The notes below the pieces were generated by a model. The model saw only the letters and a program-made list of their open reading frames with translations. It was not told where the DNA came from and made no database searches. The translations under genes and the position numbers were made by a program. This document shows positions 1 through 7,842 of a stretch of DNA of 36,908 nt, one piece after another; within the stretch, counting starts at the first letter, position 1; the number at the start of each line of letters is the position of its first letter. Source of the stretch: Myxococcales bacterium (GTDB lineage Bacteria; Myxococcota_A; Polyangia; Polyangiales; Polyangiaceae); the NCBI GenBank assembly GCA_003153495.1, contig PLYU01000289.1, forward strand, positions 1 through 36,908, read 5' to 3'.

Positions 1-2
1 CA

Positions 3-110
3 ACGGCAGTGCCGAAGGCGACCGCGCGAACGGTGGAGGAGGACGCTGCGCGTCGCGTAGAGGTGGATTGGCCAGAGGTCGACGCGGTGTTCGGGCGAAT
101 CGCGAAGTGA
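3..110 (+). CDS. C-terminal end of an unknown protein (cut by window edge)
   Basis: An open frame enters from the left edge and ends at TGA 108-110. The readable tail is about 35 residues, with an acidic stretch (VEEDAARRVEVDWPEVDAVF) and the end GRIAK. The codons have GC-rich third positions, as in neighbouring genes. A strong Shine-Dalgarno for the next gene lies 31 bases after the stop, so the two may share a transcript. I do not recognise a family and nothing about function can be said. Confidence 0.45.
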   Translation, partial: TAVPKATARTVEEDAARRVEVDWPEVDAVFGRIAK

Positions 111-140
111 TGTGGCTCGGAGAGCGCGGCTGGCGAAGCG

Positions 141-146
141 AGGAGG
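141..146 (+). promoter_or_regulatory. Strong Shine-Dalgarno (AGGAGG) ahead of ATG 155
   Basis: A perfect AGGAGG lies 8 bases before ATG 155. That ATG opens only a 27-codon frame ending at TGA 236. The long ATPase frame next to it (202-861) has only a GTG start with no such site. The site therefore argues that the original start of the ATPase gene was ATG 155 and that one base has been gained or lost between 155 and about 205. Confidence 0.6.
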
Positions 147-201
147 CTCCAGCAATGAAGGACGCTAACGGGTCGGGGCGCAGTCGGGGCGCATCGACTG
201 G

Positions 202-861
202 GTGGGCGCAAGCAAGGGCCGGGTCGGCAAGTCGATGATGACCCTGGCGGTGCTCGACCCCCTCCTCGAGCGCGCCGCCCCCGTGCTGCTCGTGGAGTGC
301 GACACGTCCAACCCAGACGTGTGCAAGGCGTACAAGGAGCTGGCCGAGGCGGAGCTCATCGATCTGGACGACGCCGACGGGTGGATTCACCTGGTGAATA
401 CCGGCGACCGGCATCGCGACCGGATCGTGGTGGTACACACGGCGGCAGGTAGCAACGTCGCGGTCCGGCAGTACCGACAGACGCTCGACAGCAGCCTGGA
501 GGAGCTCGGGAGCAAGCTCGTAGCGCTCTGGATGATCCACCGGCAGCGCGACAGCCTGGAGCTCCTGAAAGAGCTCATGGTGGCGGTGCCGAAGGCCGAG
601 GCGCACGTCGTGCGCAACGAGTACTGCGGCGACGAGAACGAGGTCGAGCTGTACAACGGGTCGAACCTGCGCGACGCGGTGGAGAGCCGCGGAGGGAAAT
701 CGATCACGCTGCCGGACCTGGCCGACCGGGTCGCCAACGACATCGACGTGAATCGCCTCTCGCTCGGCGCGGCCGCCCAGTCGCTGCCGCTCGGCAACCG
801 CGCGGAGCTCGCGGGATGGCGGGGGGAAGTCCGCAAGGTGCTCGCCGAAGTGCTGGGGTGA
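202..861 (+). CDS. ParA/MinD-like P-loop ATPase, start probably frameshifted
   Basis: The 219-residue frame begins almost directly on a deviant Walker A loop, GASKGRVGKS, where the ParA/MinD/TraL type has KGGVGKS; the second glycine is arginine. The motif LVECDTSNPDV after strand 2 resembles the A' region of such ATPases. Proteins of this sort partition DNA or cargo or act in plasmid transfer, and no ParB partner is visible. The codons just before GTG 202 read GRIDWV in the same frame, the usual lead-in to such a P-loop, but a TAA at 166-168 cuts them off. The strong ribosome site points instead to ATG 155 in another frame. The gene is thus either a 5' frameshift mutant or carries a sequencing error. 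It overlaps the next gene by 4 bases (GTGA at 858-861), so the two are translationally coupled. Confidence 0.6.
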   Translation: MGASKGRVGKSMMTLAVLDPLLERAAPVLLVECDTSNPDVCKAYKELAEAELIDLDDADGWIHLVNTGDRHRDRIVVVHTAAGSNVAVRQYRQTLDSSLEELGSKLVALWMIHRQRDSLELLKELMVAVPKAEAHVVRNEYCGDENEVELYNGSNLRDAVESRGGKSITLPDLADRVANDIDVNRLSLGAAAQSLPLGNRAELAGWRGEVRKVLAEVLG

Positions 862-1700
862 GCGTCGAGGAGGTGTTCGCGAAGGGGGTGGGAAGGCCGC
901 CATCGGAAGACGAGCGGGCGCGCCTCTATCGGCCCCCTGACGCCCTCGGGATCCGCGACAACGACGCGTTCTGGAGCATCGTGATGGCGCTCGAGCACGA
1001 CGATGCGTTCTTCCGGCGATACCCCGCCGAGCTGGCCGAGCAGGTGCAGCGGGTGCTCTCGGAGAAGGTCGCGGAGACAAGCGTGGCGATCGCTCGCCAG
1101 ATCGCCGAGCGGCCGCTCGGTCGTCATCGCATCACGGCGGTGATGACCGTGGTGGTGGCCTTCGGAGCGCTGTGCGTGAGCGCCGGGTACAGCCTGGCGA
1201 CGTCCGACAAGCCGTTCTGGGTGACGACGGACGCGAGCCAGCCCGCGAGCCAGCGCGTGCTCGCGGGAGTGCTCGCGGTACCGGCCGGGTCGATGATCTT
1301 CGCACTGCTCGTGCCGGCCGCGGGGTACGGCGCGACGGTGGGCTGGGGGATGGCCGGCGATGCGATGGGCGACCGGCGGGACACGGCAATCGGGCGGAGC
1401 TTGGGCGATGGCATCGAGAATGCCCGGGCTGCGTTTGCGGTGGCGGCCGAGAGCGAGACTGCGCGCGTGCAGGGGGTGCTCTCCGAGAAGGTCGCCGAGA
1501 CGAGCGTGGAGCTGGCCCGCAAGCTCGCCGAGAGGCCGACAGGTATGCATCGCATCGGCTACGGTCATGGCCACGGTGGTGACCTTTGGGGCGCTGTGCG
1601 TGGCCGCCCCGGGTACAGTGACGCGACGCCGGAGAGGCCCTTTTGGGTGGGCGAGGCGACGAACCGCCTCAGCATCAGCACAGTCACCGCGGCGTCCTGA
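858..1700 (+). CDS. Membrane protein with decayed internal duplication
   Basis: GTG 858 overlaps the TGA of the ATPase gene, so translation is coupled. The protein (280 residues) has a soluble N-terminus, then an amphipathic helix containing VLSEKVAETSVAIARQIAER, a membrane segment (VMTVVVAFGALCVSAGYS) and a second hydrophobic stretch around SMIFALLVPAAGYGATVGW. The helix motif recurs near 1470-1545 as VLSEKVAETSVELARKLAER, followed by DNA clearly homologous to the first membrane segment. In this second copy one extra base near 1556 and two near 1610 put the membrane segment out of frame (it reads GYGHGHGGDLWGAVRGRPGY) before the frame is restored at PERPFWV. The coupled ATPase suggests a membrane partner, but the function is unknown. 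Confidence 0.55.
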   Translation: MSVEEVFAKGVGRPPSEDERARLYRPPDALGIRDNDAFWSIVMALEHDDAFFRRYPAELAEQVQRVLSEKVAETSVAIARQIAERPLGRHRITAVMTVVVAFGALCVSAGYSLATSDKPFWVTTDASQPASQRVLAGVLAVPAGSMIFALLVPAAGYGATVGWGMAGDAMGDRRDTAIGRSLGDGIENARAAFAVAAESETARVQGVLSEKVAETSVELARKLAERPTGMHRIGYGHGHGGDLWGAVRGRPGYSDATPERPFWVGEATNRLSISTVTAAS

Positions 1701-1744
1701 CCGAAGTGCGGCTTGTCGCTCCTAACGCCAGGCCGGGTCGTGAC

Positions 1745-2281
1745 TCAACGAACGCGATGCGCAGTGACGAGACGGAGGTATTGGGGCCACGCCCTACTGA
1801 GCTCGTGGACAAGGCCATGTCGCTTGCACAGCGCGATGCTCTTCGCGTTGTTCTCGTGGACGACAGCGTACACACGCGCGTCACGCGGCGGTGTGCGCGC
1901 GGTGATGTCCGTCATCGCTGCGGACATCACGACGTCACTTGCACGCTGGCCGCTCGCGAATCGCCGGCCCTGCCAGGCGCTCGACACGGCAACGACCTGC
2001 AGTTTGGTGGCAGCCAACCTCTCTGCTCCCGTGACCGCTAGGAAGACGCGCTCATGCGCAGCCAGGCCGACGAGCTCGTTCGAGCGACGCTCTGACACGA
2101 GAAGGACCCTCGGTTCGTCCTCCGCCGCCCCTGGTGCGAGAGCCCAGTTCAGGAGCTGGGTTCGGATGAACCTCTCGACTTCGACAGACCAATCAAACGT
2201 CGAATCCGCGCACGCGAATCCGGCGAGTTGGGCGCGGTCGCCCTCGCGCCCGACTCGAACGCGCCACTCGGGCTCGGTCAT
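1745..2281 (-). CDS. GNAT-family N-acetyltransferase
   Basis: A 178-residue protein with the layout of a Gcn5-related acetyltransferase. It has an N-terminal helix pair, a central strand (KLQVVAVSSAWQGRRFASGQ) leading to a pyrophosphate-binding turn of the R/Q-x-x-G/A type, and a C-terminal VVHENNAKSIALCKRHGLV with the conserved Asn and the helix-strand end of the fold. Such enzymes move acetyl from acetyl-CoA to an amine; the substrate is unknown. Its ATG overlaps the stop of the upstream 261-residue gene by 4 bases (2278-2281), so the two are made together. It converges on the membrane-protein gene ending at 1700. Confidence 0.75.
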   Translation of the reverse strand: MTEPEWRVRVGREGDRAQLAGFACADSTFDWSVEVERFIRTQLLNWALAPGAAEDEPRVLLVSERRSNELVGLAAHERVFLAVTGAERLAATKLQVVAVSSAWQGRRFASGQRASDVVMSAAMTDITARTPPRDARVYAVVHENNAKSIALCKRHGLVHELSRAWPQYLRLVTAHRVR

Positions 2282-3063
2282 TGCTCGATCGCGACCGGGA
2301 TCTGAATCGTGAGCGGTGTAGGTCGTCCGCGAAGATACGCTTGGTCGGCCGCGTTGATGCGCTCGAAGCCGTCGACTCGTGCGAACGGTGAATATGGTTC
2401 AGCATGCTCACGGCCGACATCGATGCCAGGCATGGCGCGGACGATGAGCTCCCGTTCGTCGACGTGACTGTTGATGACGCCAAGGCATTCGCCGATCCGC
2501 TCGCGGTGCGCCGCGCGTGCAAGTCCCCGCGGCACAGCCACGGACTGGCCACCCTCGTTGGTGACGACGACGTACCCTTCCGTGGAACTTGAGATGCGAC
2601 CGACATGGAACGCGAGCGCATGCCTCGCAAACTGTCGCTGAAGACGAATCGTCGCCGTTTGAAGCGCAAGGGCGCGGAGTACCAGAGTGAGATCGGAATC
2701 CTCGGGGATTAGGGCTCCTTCGACGAGCGAAGGCACGGTACTCGCCGGGCACTGCGACAGGAATCCCTGTAGACGAACAAACGCGCCGCTTGCCTCGATG
2801 CGAGCCGCCGCTCTCGCGAAGGAGGCCGCCGTCGTCGCCTCGCCACAACGCGCGCAGATAGCCGCCTCGATGTTCAGAATGCTGAACACCACCAATTGTC
2901 CAGCTGCCCGTCCGCCGTGCCGCATGTGCAGGGGAACGCCTGGCGTGGCCCAGCCGTGTTGACGGAGCGTGCGAAAAGGCCCTTCGCGCGTCGCGGGCTC
3001 CCCGGGACGAAAGGCGCGGACGAGATCTGCGCGTAGCGCAATCGGCCAAAGAGCGAACTCCAT
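2278..3063 (-). CDS. Unknown 261-aa protein coupled to a GNAT enzyme
   Basis: ATG 3063 follows a weak GGA site, and the frame ends by overlapping the GNAT start (ATGA, 2278-2281). The protein has no signal peptide or membrane span. It is rich in helices with Ala and Arg, and contains a CARCG pair (AAICARCGEA near residue 72) that could be part of a metal site, though no second pair is evident. The C-terminus has PLTIQIPVAIEQ, probably a strand. I do not recognise a family. The strict coupling suggests that the product is the substrate, partner or regulator of the acetyltransferase. A toxin-antitoxin role is possible but unsupported, as no ribbon-helix-helix motif is seen. Confidence 0.6.
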   Translation of the reverse strand: MEFALWPIALRADLVRAFRPGEPATREGPFRTLRQHGWATPGVPLHMRHGGRAAGQLVVFSILNIEAAICARCGEATTAASFARAAARIEASGAFVRLQGFLSQCPASTVPSLVEGALIPEDSDLTLVLRALALQTATIRLQRQFARHALAFHVGRISSSTEGYVVVTNEGGQSVAVPRGLARAAHRERIGECLGVINSHVDERELIVRAMPGIDVGREHAEPYSPFARVDGFERINAADQAYLRGRPTPLTIQIPVAIEQ

Positions 3064-3150
3064 GTCCGTAGCTTAGCACGCTGAAGCGTCGAAACAACGT
3101 CTCGTCGAGCTCTGGCGTGCGCCTTCACATGGTCACGTGCCCACGCGAGG

Positions 3151-3462
3151 TCAGGCACCGACGAGCAGCGCACGGGCTTCGGTTCGGCGCAGCGGGATCA
3201 GGGCGAGGGCGGCGGAAGCGACCGAGAGCAGAGCGCCGTACTTCTTGTCGGTCGCCCAGCGGCCCGACAGGCGCACGCTCTCGCCGGGCTGGACGCCGAG
3301 CAGGTTGCCCACCGCGGTCACGAGTTCGGTCTCGCCGGCGACGACGAGCTTGACGACGCTCCAGGCGTTGTCGTCGTTCGCGTAGATCACCCGTTCAAGC
3401 ACGCCCTCGATAGTGGTCGCGGCGGCCTGCTGCGTGGGGATGAGGGCGGGGGCGCGCGGCAT
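3151..3462 (-). pseudogene. recD2: RecD2-like helicase fragment (N-terminal domain only)
   Basis: The frame holds the typical opening of RecD2 / RecD-like helicases: TIEGVLERVIYANDDNAWSV, then VTAVGNLLGVQPGESVRLSG and W..DKKYG. In the family this small N-terminal domain precedes a helix-hairpin-helix region and a SF1 helicase of more than 600 residues. Here homology ends after KYGALLSV and the frame stops about 20 residues later. No Walker A motif follows in any frame before the next gene. It is a truncated relic, probably left by a deletion. ATG 3462 is the best start; the frame is open to TTG 3513. Confidence 0.7.
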
Positions 3463-3558
3463 CGGGGAAGGGGTCAGCGTGGACACGAAGCCAGATGGCG
3501 GGTCGGGGGTCAACGGCGGCGGCTGCCGTCGGACGAGGACGATGCTGGCCCGCGGCCC

Positions 3559-3771
3559 CTACGCCGGCAAGTGCGCGCGGAACTGCTCCGTCGAGAAGGA
3601 CGGCTTGCCGGGGAAGAAGCCGTCGTCCTTGAGCTCGATGAGCGCCTCGCGAACGTCGAGCTTGCTCACGCCCAGCTCCTCGGCGATCTCCTCGTAGAAG
3701 ACCGTCACCCGGTTGCGCAGGTCCACGCGCTTGCGCAGGGCGTGGACGATCTTGGTCTGCAGCGGGGTCAT
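3559..3771 (-). CDS. Small winged-helix-like protein
   Basis: A 70-residue protein starting at ATG 3771. Residues 1-55 look like a winged helix: a helix (MTPLQTKIVHALRKRV), then FYEEIAEELGVSKLDVREAL with the turn typical of HTH recognition, then a wing-like IELKDDGFFPGKPSF. Such a fold would bind DNA, but the target is unknown. It lies 46 bases or more upstream of the RecD2 fragment on the same strand, so it may once have been in the same unit. It could also be a remnant of a longer protein; its high charge and clean start favour a real small gene. Confidence 0.5.
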   Translation of the reverse strand: MTPLQTKIVHALRKRVDLRNRVTVFYEEIAEELGVSKLDVREALIELKDDGFFPGKPSFSTEQFRAHLPA

Positions 3772-3826
3772 GACGGGGCGCCAACTCGACTCGTAAAGGC
3801 TTTTCGCCGTCGCGGCCGCCGATCCT

Positions 3827-4027
3827 TCAACGCGATCGAAAGACGAAGTACGCGGCGGCGACGATGCACAGCGCGGTCCAGAAATAGTCGAGCTTGGGCG
3901 CTTCCTTCATGTACACGATGGAAAACGGCACGAAGACCGCCAGCGTGTTCATCTCCTGCGTGATCTTGAGTTGGGCCGGGGCTGGGCCTCCCGGGGTACG
4001 CGCCTGCCACGTCGTGGACAACGCCAC
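3827..4027 (-). pseudogene. DUF486 / DMT-superfamily fragment (C-terminal half)
   Basis: The last 45 residues match the end of the DUF486 small membrane protein family: QLKITQEMNTLAVFVPFSI, then YMKEAPKLDYFWTALCIVAA, then YFVFRS. The family is normally about 110 residues with four membrane helices; only the last two are present. Upstream codons (ARTPGGPAPA) may be a scrambled end of the loop before helix 3, and no earlier helices are seen in any frame. The start shown is a GTG chosen only because the frame is open; the gene is probably dead. Confidence 0.65.
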
Positions 4028-4080
4028 CGTCCGCCAGCGTCTAGCACGACGCCGGCGACCGCTCCGATTCGCTCACGAGC

Positions 4081-4656
4081 TCAGCTCGGCGTCCAGCGCA
4101 GTCCGGTGTCGCAGTCGTAGTGCGCGAGATGAACGGCGGTCGGCGTGACGTCGATGGTGCCGAAGACGATCGGCAAGCGGAACCGGCGTGGCCCCACGGA
4201 GCCGGGGTTGAACACCGAGAGGTCGCGGTCTCGTGATACGAGCGGCACGTGTGAATGGCCGCACACGACCAGGGAAACGTCGCGCGAGCGCGCGAGGCGG
4301 CCGGCGTCGGCGCGCAGTCTCGGCCCGTCGACGGCAATGTGCATGAGCAGGATGCGCAGCAGCGTCACATCGCCCGCGACGATGTCGAGCGTCAGGTGGT
4401 CGGGGAGGCTCGGCGCGCGAGCGTCGATGTTCCCGCAAACCGCGAAGACCGGCGCGATCGCCGCCAGCTCGTCGAGCACGGCAAGGTCGCCGATGTCCCC
4501 CGCGTGCAGGATGGCGTCCGGAGACAGCGACCGGACATGCTTCGTCGTCGCGGGATGGGGCGCCGAGTGCGTGTCGGCCACGACGGCCAACCGCAAGGAA
4601 CCGTCGCCACGCACCGCGACGCGCGCGCTGCTCTCCACCGTCTTCGGTCGGGCCAC
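4081..4656 (-). CDS. YfcE/MJ0936-type metallophosphoesterase
   Basis: A calcineurin-like phosphoesterase of the small YfcE group, which hydrolyses phosphodiesters with two metal ions. Motifs in order: VVADTHS (D-x-H), HAGDIGD (GD), CGNID (GN-x-D), LLMHIAVDG (metal His), VCGHSHVP (GH-x-H) and the family's NPGSVGPRR. All metal ligands appear intact. GTG 4656 gives 191 residues, close to the family norm of 160-190. The frame is open up to GTG 4818, but that extension is Arg/Ala-rich and unlike the family. No operon partner is visible; it sits between two decayed genes. Confidence 0.85.
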   Translation of the reverse strand: MARPKTVESSARVAVRGDGSLRLAVVADTHSAPHPATTKHVRSLSPDAILHAGDIGDLAVLDELAAIAPVFAVCGNIDARAPSLPDHLTLDIVAGDVTLLRILLMHIAVDGPRLRADAGRLARSRDVSLVVCGHSHVPLVSRDRDLSVFNPGSVGPRRFRLPIVFGTIDVTPTAVHLAHYDCDTGLRWTPS

Positions 4657-5162
4657 GCGGTCATCGTAGTCTGACGAGGGCGCGCCGCGTCGCAGTGCGT
4701 TTCCGGAGGCGGCTACGCGCGTGCCGGTTGGCGCATCTCCGCCCCCTCGACGGTCGATGGCCGACCGGGCCGCCGCCCGGAAGGTCGCCCCGGTCGACGG
4801 CCTTCGGTCAGTTACCACCCAGTAACCACGGCCCTGTGATCTAGCGTGACTTCACGATGCATCTGGTTGCGGGGAGAGGTAGGCTTCCTCGGGGATTTCA
4901 CCGTGTCGCGCGCATGTAGCCGCGGTTTTCCCGACGAAGCCGTTCAGATCCCGCCTCCCCGACCTCTTTTGCGGTCTTTTGTGGTCGATTTTGTAACTTG
5001 GCCCAATGCTTGGCCCGATGGGCGCGTCTGGACCCGCCGCCTCCTCCTCGTCGGCCCTTGGGGGGCTCCACCAGTGCCGTCGGGAGCGGCGGGAACGGTT
5101 CGCCGATCGAGCCCGTCAGGTCCTCGGCCATCTTCAACGTAACCGAGCGTCGTCGAGAGACG
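4657..5162. other. Gene-free stretch upstream of an IS66 remnant
   Basis: No frame here has recognisable motifs. Around 4960-5010 the local GC falls (cctcttttgcggtcttttgtggtcgattttgt region), unlike the surroundings. The frame that later contains the IS66 remnants runs open from about 4998, but residues before 5163 are Pro/Gly-rich and not recognisably IS66. I saw no clear terminal inverted repeat that would fix the element's left end. Confidence 0.4.
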
Positions 5163-5420
5163 CGCGTGTGCGTACCGCCATCGTTCGATGCCGACGCGCT
5201 CGCCCGGCTACTTGACGGTGCTCGGGGCGGCGCGGTGATCCCCGCGCAGGTCCGCATCTTCGTGTGCACCGAGCCGGTGGACATGCGCCAGGGATTCGAC
5301 CGGCTGGCGCTCGCCGCGCGCCAGCGCACCGGCGTCGACCTTTAGGCGGGCGGCGCGCTGGTGGTGTTCGCCAACCGCGCGGCGACGCGCATCAAGGTGC
5401 TCTGGTTCGAGCGCCAACCG
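5163..5420 (+). mobile_element. Decayed IS66-family insertion sequence fragment
   Basis: Two IS66 accessory genes can be traced, fused in one frame. The segment 5163-5234 reads RVCVPPSFDADALARLLDGA, the typical tail of IS66 TnpA (orf1). GTG 5235 then opens the TnpB start. The third and largest gene, the TnpC transposase, is absent in all frames up to the next gene. TnpB itself is broken by an in-frame stop. The element cannot move and marks old transposition in this stretch. Confidence 0.75.
5235..5420 (+). pseudogene. tnpB: IS66 TnpB (orf2) fragment with in-frame stop
   Basis: The frame from GTG 5235 reads VIPAQVRIFVCTEPVDMRQG then FDRLALAARQRTGVDL, the highly conserved beginning of IS66 TnpB. 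TAG at 5343-5345 interrupts it. The same frame goes on after the stop with ALVVFANRAATRIKVLWFER, the next conserved TnpB block. Homology is lost after LWFER, where the family has a Gly-Tyr-x-x-x-Tyr-Lys-Arg-Leu segment. One point mutation and a later rearrangement thus killed the gene. Confidence 0.75.
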
Positions 5421-6062
5421 AGAGGAGACCGCGAATTGGTCTCGCTCACTTTCGGCCGCGGCGACGCGGAGACCGCCGATACTGCCCTCGAAATCGCGGC
5501 GAAACTGAAGCCGAGCGAGTCTCATCGTTCGACGTTCCAGAGGGCATGGACCCGGTCGACGCCTTCCTGCGAGCAAGCGCGCCGCTCCAGGGCTCCACAC
5601 CGATCTGGGGCGACGGCCGGGACTACCCCCTGCCACACTCCCTGGGCCGCCGCGGATTCTCCGGCGATGCCACCCAGGGAGGACTCGTGCATCTCGTCTA
5701 CGTCCTTCTCATGGGGTGCGGTCACGCACGATCTCAGATCAGATCGTCGTTCTAGACACGACCCGCGACACCGAGGGCGTGCTCGACGGCGAGCTCCGGC
5801 GCATCATAGGGTCGCTCCGCGAGCCATGAGGCGCCGGCATCGCTAAGGCGGCGGCGGCCGCGAGTTAGCTCAGCGCCTGCCGCGACCATGGCCGCCGGAT
5901 CGGACTGGGGTTACGTTTCTTCCGTGACTGCCGCCATCCGTACCTTGACCGTGAGCGTGGAGCTCCCGCTGTCGGCCGGCGAGGGCGACAATCCTGATCT
6001 GACGGCTTTGGGGGACGAGCTGCGCTTGCTCTGGATCATCGAGCGAGTCCGCTTGCGCCGGA
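5421..6062. other. Gene-poor stretch after the IS66 fragment
   Basis: No complete gene is recognised. A short frame at 5716-5829 (+; GTG to TGA, 37 codons) reads ISDQIVVLDTTRDTEGVLDG then ELRRIIGSLREP and looks protein-like. It has no ribosome site and may be the tail of a lost gene. Longer frames through 5264-5846 have no known motifs. The stretch is best read as decayed DNA. Confidence 0.35.
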
Positions 6063-6593
6063 TCACGCGGGCAGGACGACCTGCCCGCGCGCGTCGAGCT
6101 TCCAGTGAGGGTTGTACGCGATCTCCCACGGATGCCCGTCCGGGTCGGCGAAGTAGCCGGAGTAGCCGCCCCAGAAGACTTCCTGCGCCGCCTTGAGGAT
6201 GGTCGCACCGGCCCTCTTCGCGGCGGCGAGCGCGGCGTCCACCTCGGCTTTCGAGCCGACGTTGCGCGCGAGGGTTACGCCCCCGAAGCCCGAGCCTTCG
6301 GAGGGCACGTTCGCGTCGTCGGCCAGGAGCTTGCGCCGGTACAGGGCGAGCACGGGACCGCCCGCGTCCAGGAACACGATGCTCTCGTTCGAGGTGCTCG
6401 AAGCTCGGAAGCCGAGGCCGTCGCAGTAGAAGGTCCGGGAGCGCACCAGGTCCTGGACGCCGAGGGTCACGACGGTGACGCGCGGGCCGGGGCTGTGTGC
6501 GAGCTTCACCTTCCGGCGTGAGGCCGGGCGGACGGGCTTCTTCGGAGGCGGGGACTTCTTCGCTCTGCGAGAGGGCATGGAGGGCGCCGGCAT
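6063..6593 (-). CDS. VOC-superfamily (glyoxalase-like) protein
   Basis: From about residue 38 the protein has the vicinal-oxygen-chelate fold: TVVTLGVQDLVRSRTFYCDG then LGF, a middle block FGGVTLARNV, and the end GGYSGYFADPDGHPWEIAYN. The F.DPDGH.WE block carries the usual C-terminal metal-ligand Glu. The first 35 residues are a Lys/Arg/Pro-rich tail not part of the fold. ATG 6593 or ATG 6578 are the likely starts; the frame is open to TTG 6620. Family members act in glyoxal, antibiotic or ring-cleavage chemistry; the substrate here is unknown. No operon is evident, as 42 bases separate it from the upstream lipoprotein gene. Confidence 0.8.
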   Translation of the reverse strand: MPAPSMPSRRAKKSPPPKKPVRPASRRKVKLAHSPGPRVTVVTLGVQDLVRSRTFYCDGLGFRASSTSNESIVFLDAGGPVLALYRRKLLADDANVPSEGSGFGGVTLARNVGSKAEVDAALAAAKRAGATILKAAQEVFWGGYSGYFADPDGHPWEIAYNPHWKLDARGQVVLPA

Positions 6594-6635
6594 GATCCGG
6601 CGGTTGGGGCCGTCGAGCAACAGCCCCGACGCAGG

Positions 6636-7724
6636 TCACGGCGAGAGCACGCGGTAAACCCCGGGGCCGTACGCGAAGTACACGTAGACTCCGTCGGCCG
6701 CGAGCGCGTAGCGGTCGGCCTGATAGGCGAGCACCTCGGGTGCGCCCCCGGTCGTCGGAACCCGCTGCACGGCCCCTTCGGCCACGAAGTAGACGTAGCG
6801 CCCGTCGGTGGCGATCTGGTTTCCGACTCCGTTCATCGCGGCGAGCACGGTCACGCTTCCGCCGCCTTTCGGGACGGACAGCACTTGCCCCGGGGCGGAG
6901 AAGTGGGGCGCGTCCACGTCGGGGAAATAGACGTTCGTGACGTCGATCGCGACGCTCCGGATGTCCCAGCTGCCCTGGGCGAGCACCACGGCGGTGCCGC
7001 TCGCGTGGTCGATCGCAAGCACCTTGCCGGCCCCCGCGAGGTAGAGCGAGGCAGCATCGGCCGCCAGCGACAGGGGATCGCCCGAGTAGGTCGCGTCGTA
7101 CACGCTCGACGGCGCGCCGCCGGCACGTCCCGCGACGAACACACGGGCCATCGCAAACGCGGTGTGCTCATCGACCCAGTAGGTCGCTCCGGATCCGAGC
7201 GCAATCCCGGAGGGCGCGTCCTGCCCCGAGGCAAGCACCTGGAGGCCACCGCTGCCCCAGCACACGACCAGCCCGTCGTTCCGGTACTGGCCGCCTACGG
7301 TCTGACCGAAGCTCGTCCAGCACGCACCGCTCCCGTCGGCCACGAGGTCGAAAGGGTCGGGCTGCTGCGAGGCGATCTGCGATCCCCCCGCTCCGCAGTG
7401 CTCCACGTAGCCAACGGTTCCGTCGGCGGCGTATACGGCACTGCCGACATCGATCCAGTAGACGCGGCCGCCTCCTGCGGCGAGCCGCCCGACGCTCCGG
7501 TCCGCGCCGCCTGGGAGTCGCACGGCGGGGCATGGGCCGGCGTCGCACTCCGGCTCGTCGGGGCAGACCGAAGCGGAGGACGCGTCGCGCGAGTGAGTGG
7601 AGCCGCCTTCGACCTCGCCTCCCCCGTCCGCTCTCGCGAGGGCCGCTGCGCCTTTGCCGCACGCGACTCCGGCCAGGCACGCGACCAGCGCGAGGTTTCC
7701 GATCGTGGCCGCGCACTCGCGCAC
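6636..7724 (-). CDS. Beta-propeller lipoprotein
   Basis: GTG 7724 gives a short signal peptide (MRECAATIGNLALVAC) with lipobox LVAC and a GGAAGGAAG site just upstream; a TTG at 7790 would add 22 residues. The mature protein has a low-complexity Gly/Ser/Asp linker and a small Cys-rich stretch (CPDEPECDAGPCPAV). It then has six or so repeats of the form xVYWIDVGSAVYAA, TYWVDEHTAFAMAR, SLYLAGAGKVLAID, NVYFPDVDAP, YVYFVAEGAVQRV and YVYFAYGPGVYRV. The repeats, each with a strand and a G..x.L/V.A turn, are typical of DUF5050/SMP-30-like propellers that are numerous in myxobacteria. It is probably an outer-surface lipoprotein of unknown ligand. Confidence 0.75.
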   Translation of the reverse strand: MRECAATIGNLALVACLAGVACGKGAAALARADGGGEVEGGSTHSRDASSASVCPDEPECDAGPCPAVRLPGGADRSVGRLAAGGGRVYWIDVGSAVYAADGTVGYVEHCGAGGSQIASQQPDPFDLVADGSGACWTSFGQTVGGQYRNDGLVVCWGSGGLQVLASGQDAPSGIALGSGATYWVDEHTAFAMARVFVAGRAGGAPSSVYDATYSGDPLSLAADAASLYLAGAGKVLAIDHASGTAVVLAQGSWDIRSVAIDVTNVYFPDVDAPHFSAPGQVLSVPKGGGSVTVLAAMNGVGNQIATDGRYVYFVAEGAVQRVPTTGGAPEVLAYQADRYALAADGVYVYFAYGPGVYRVLSP

Positions 7725-7842
7725 GAAGGACTTCCTTCCGCCGACGTTCCCGACAAGCCGACGGGTGGCGCTCCCGAGAACCTCGCTCAATCGTCACCAC
7801 CGTCGAGCGGCGATCCGCCCGACCCGTAGCACGTCGTCTGGA

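Noticed and set aside
1124-1582. Several overlapping frames in the membrane-protein gene
   Set aside because: They are shadows of the coupled reading frame, which has the helix and membrane pattern.
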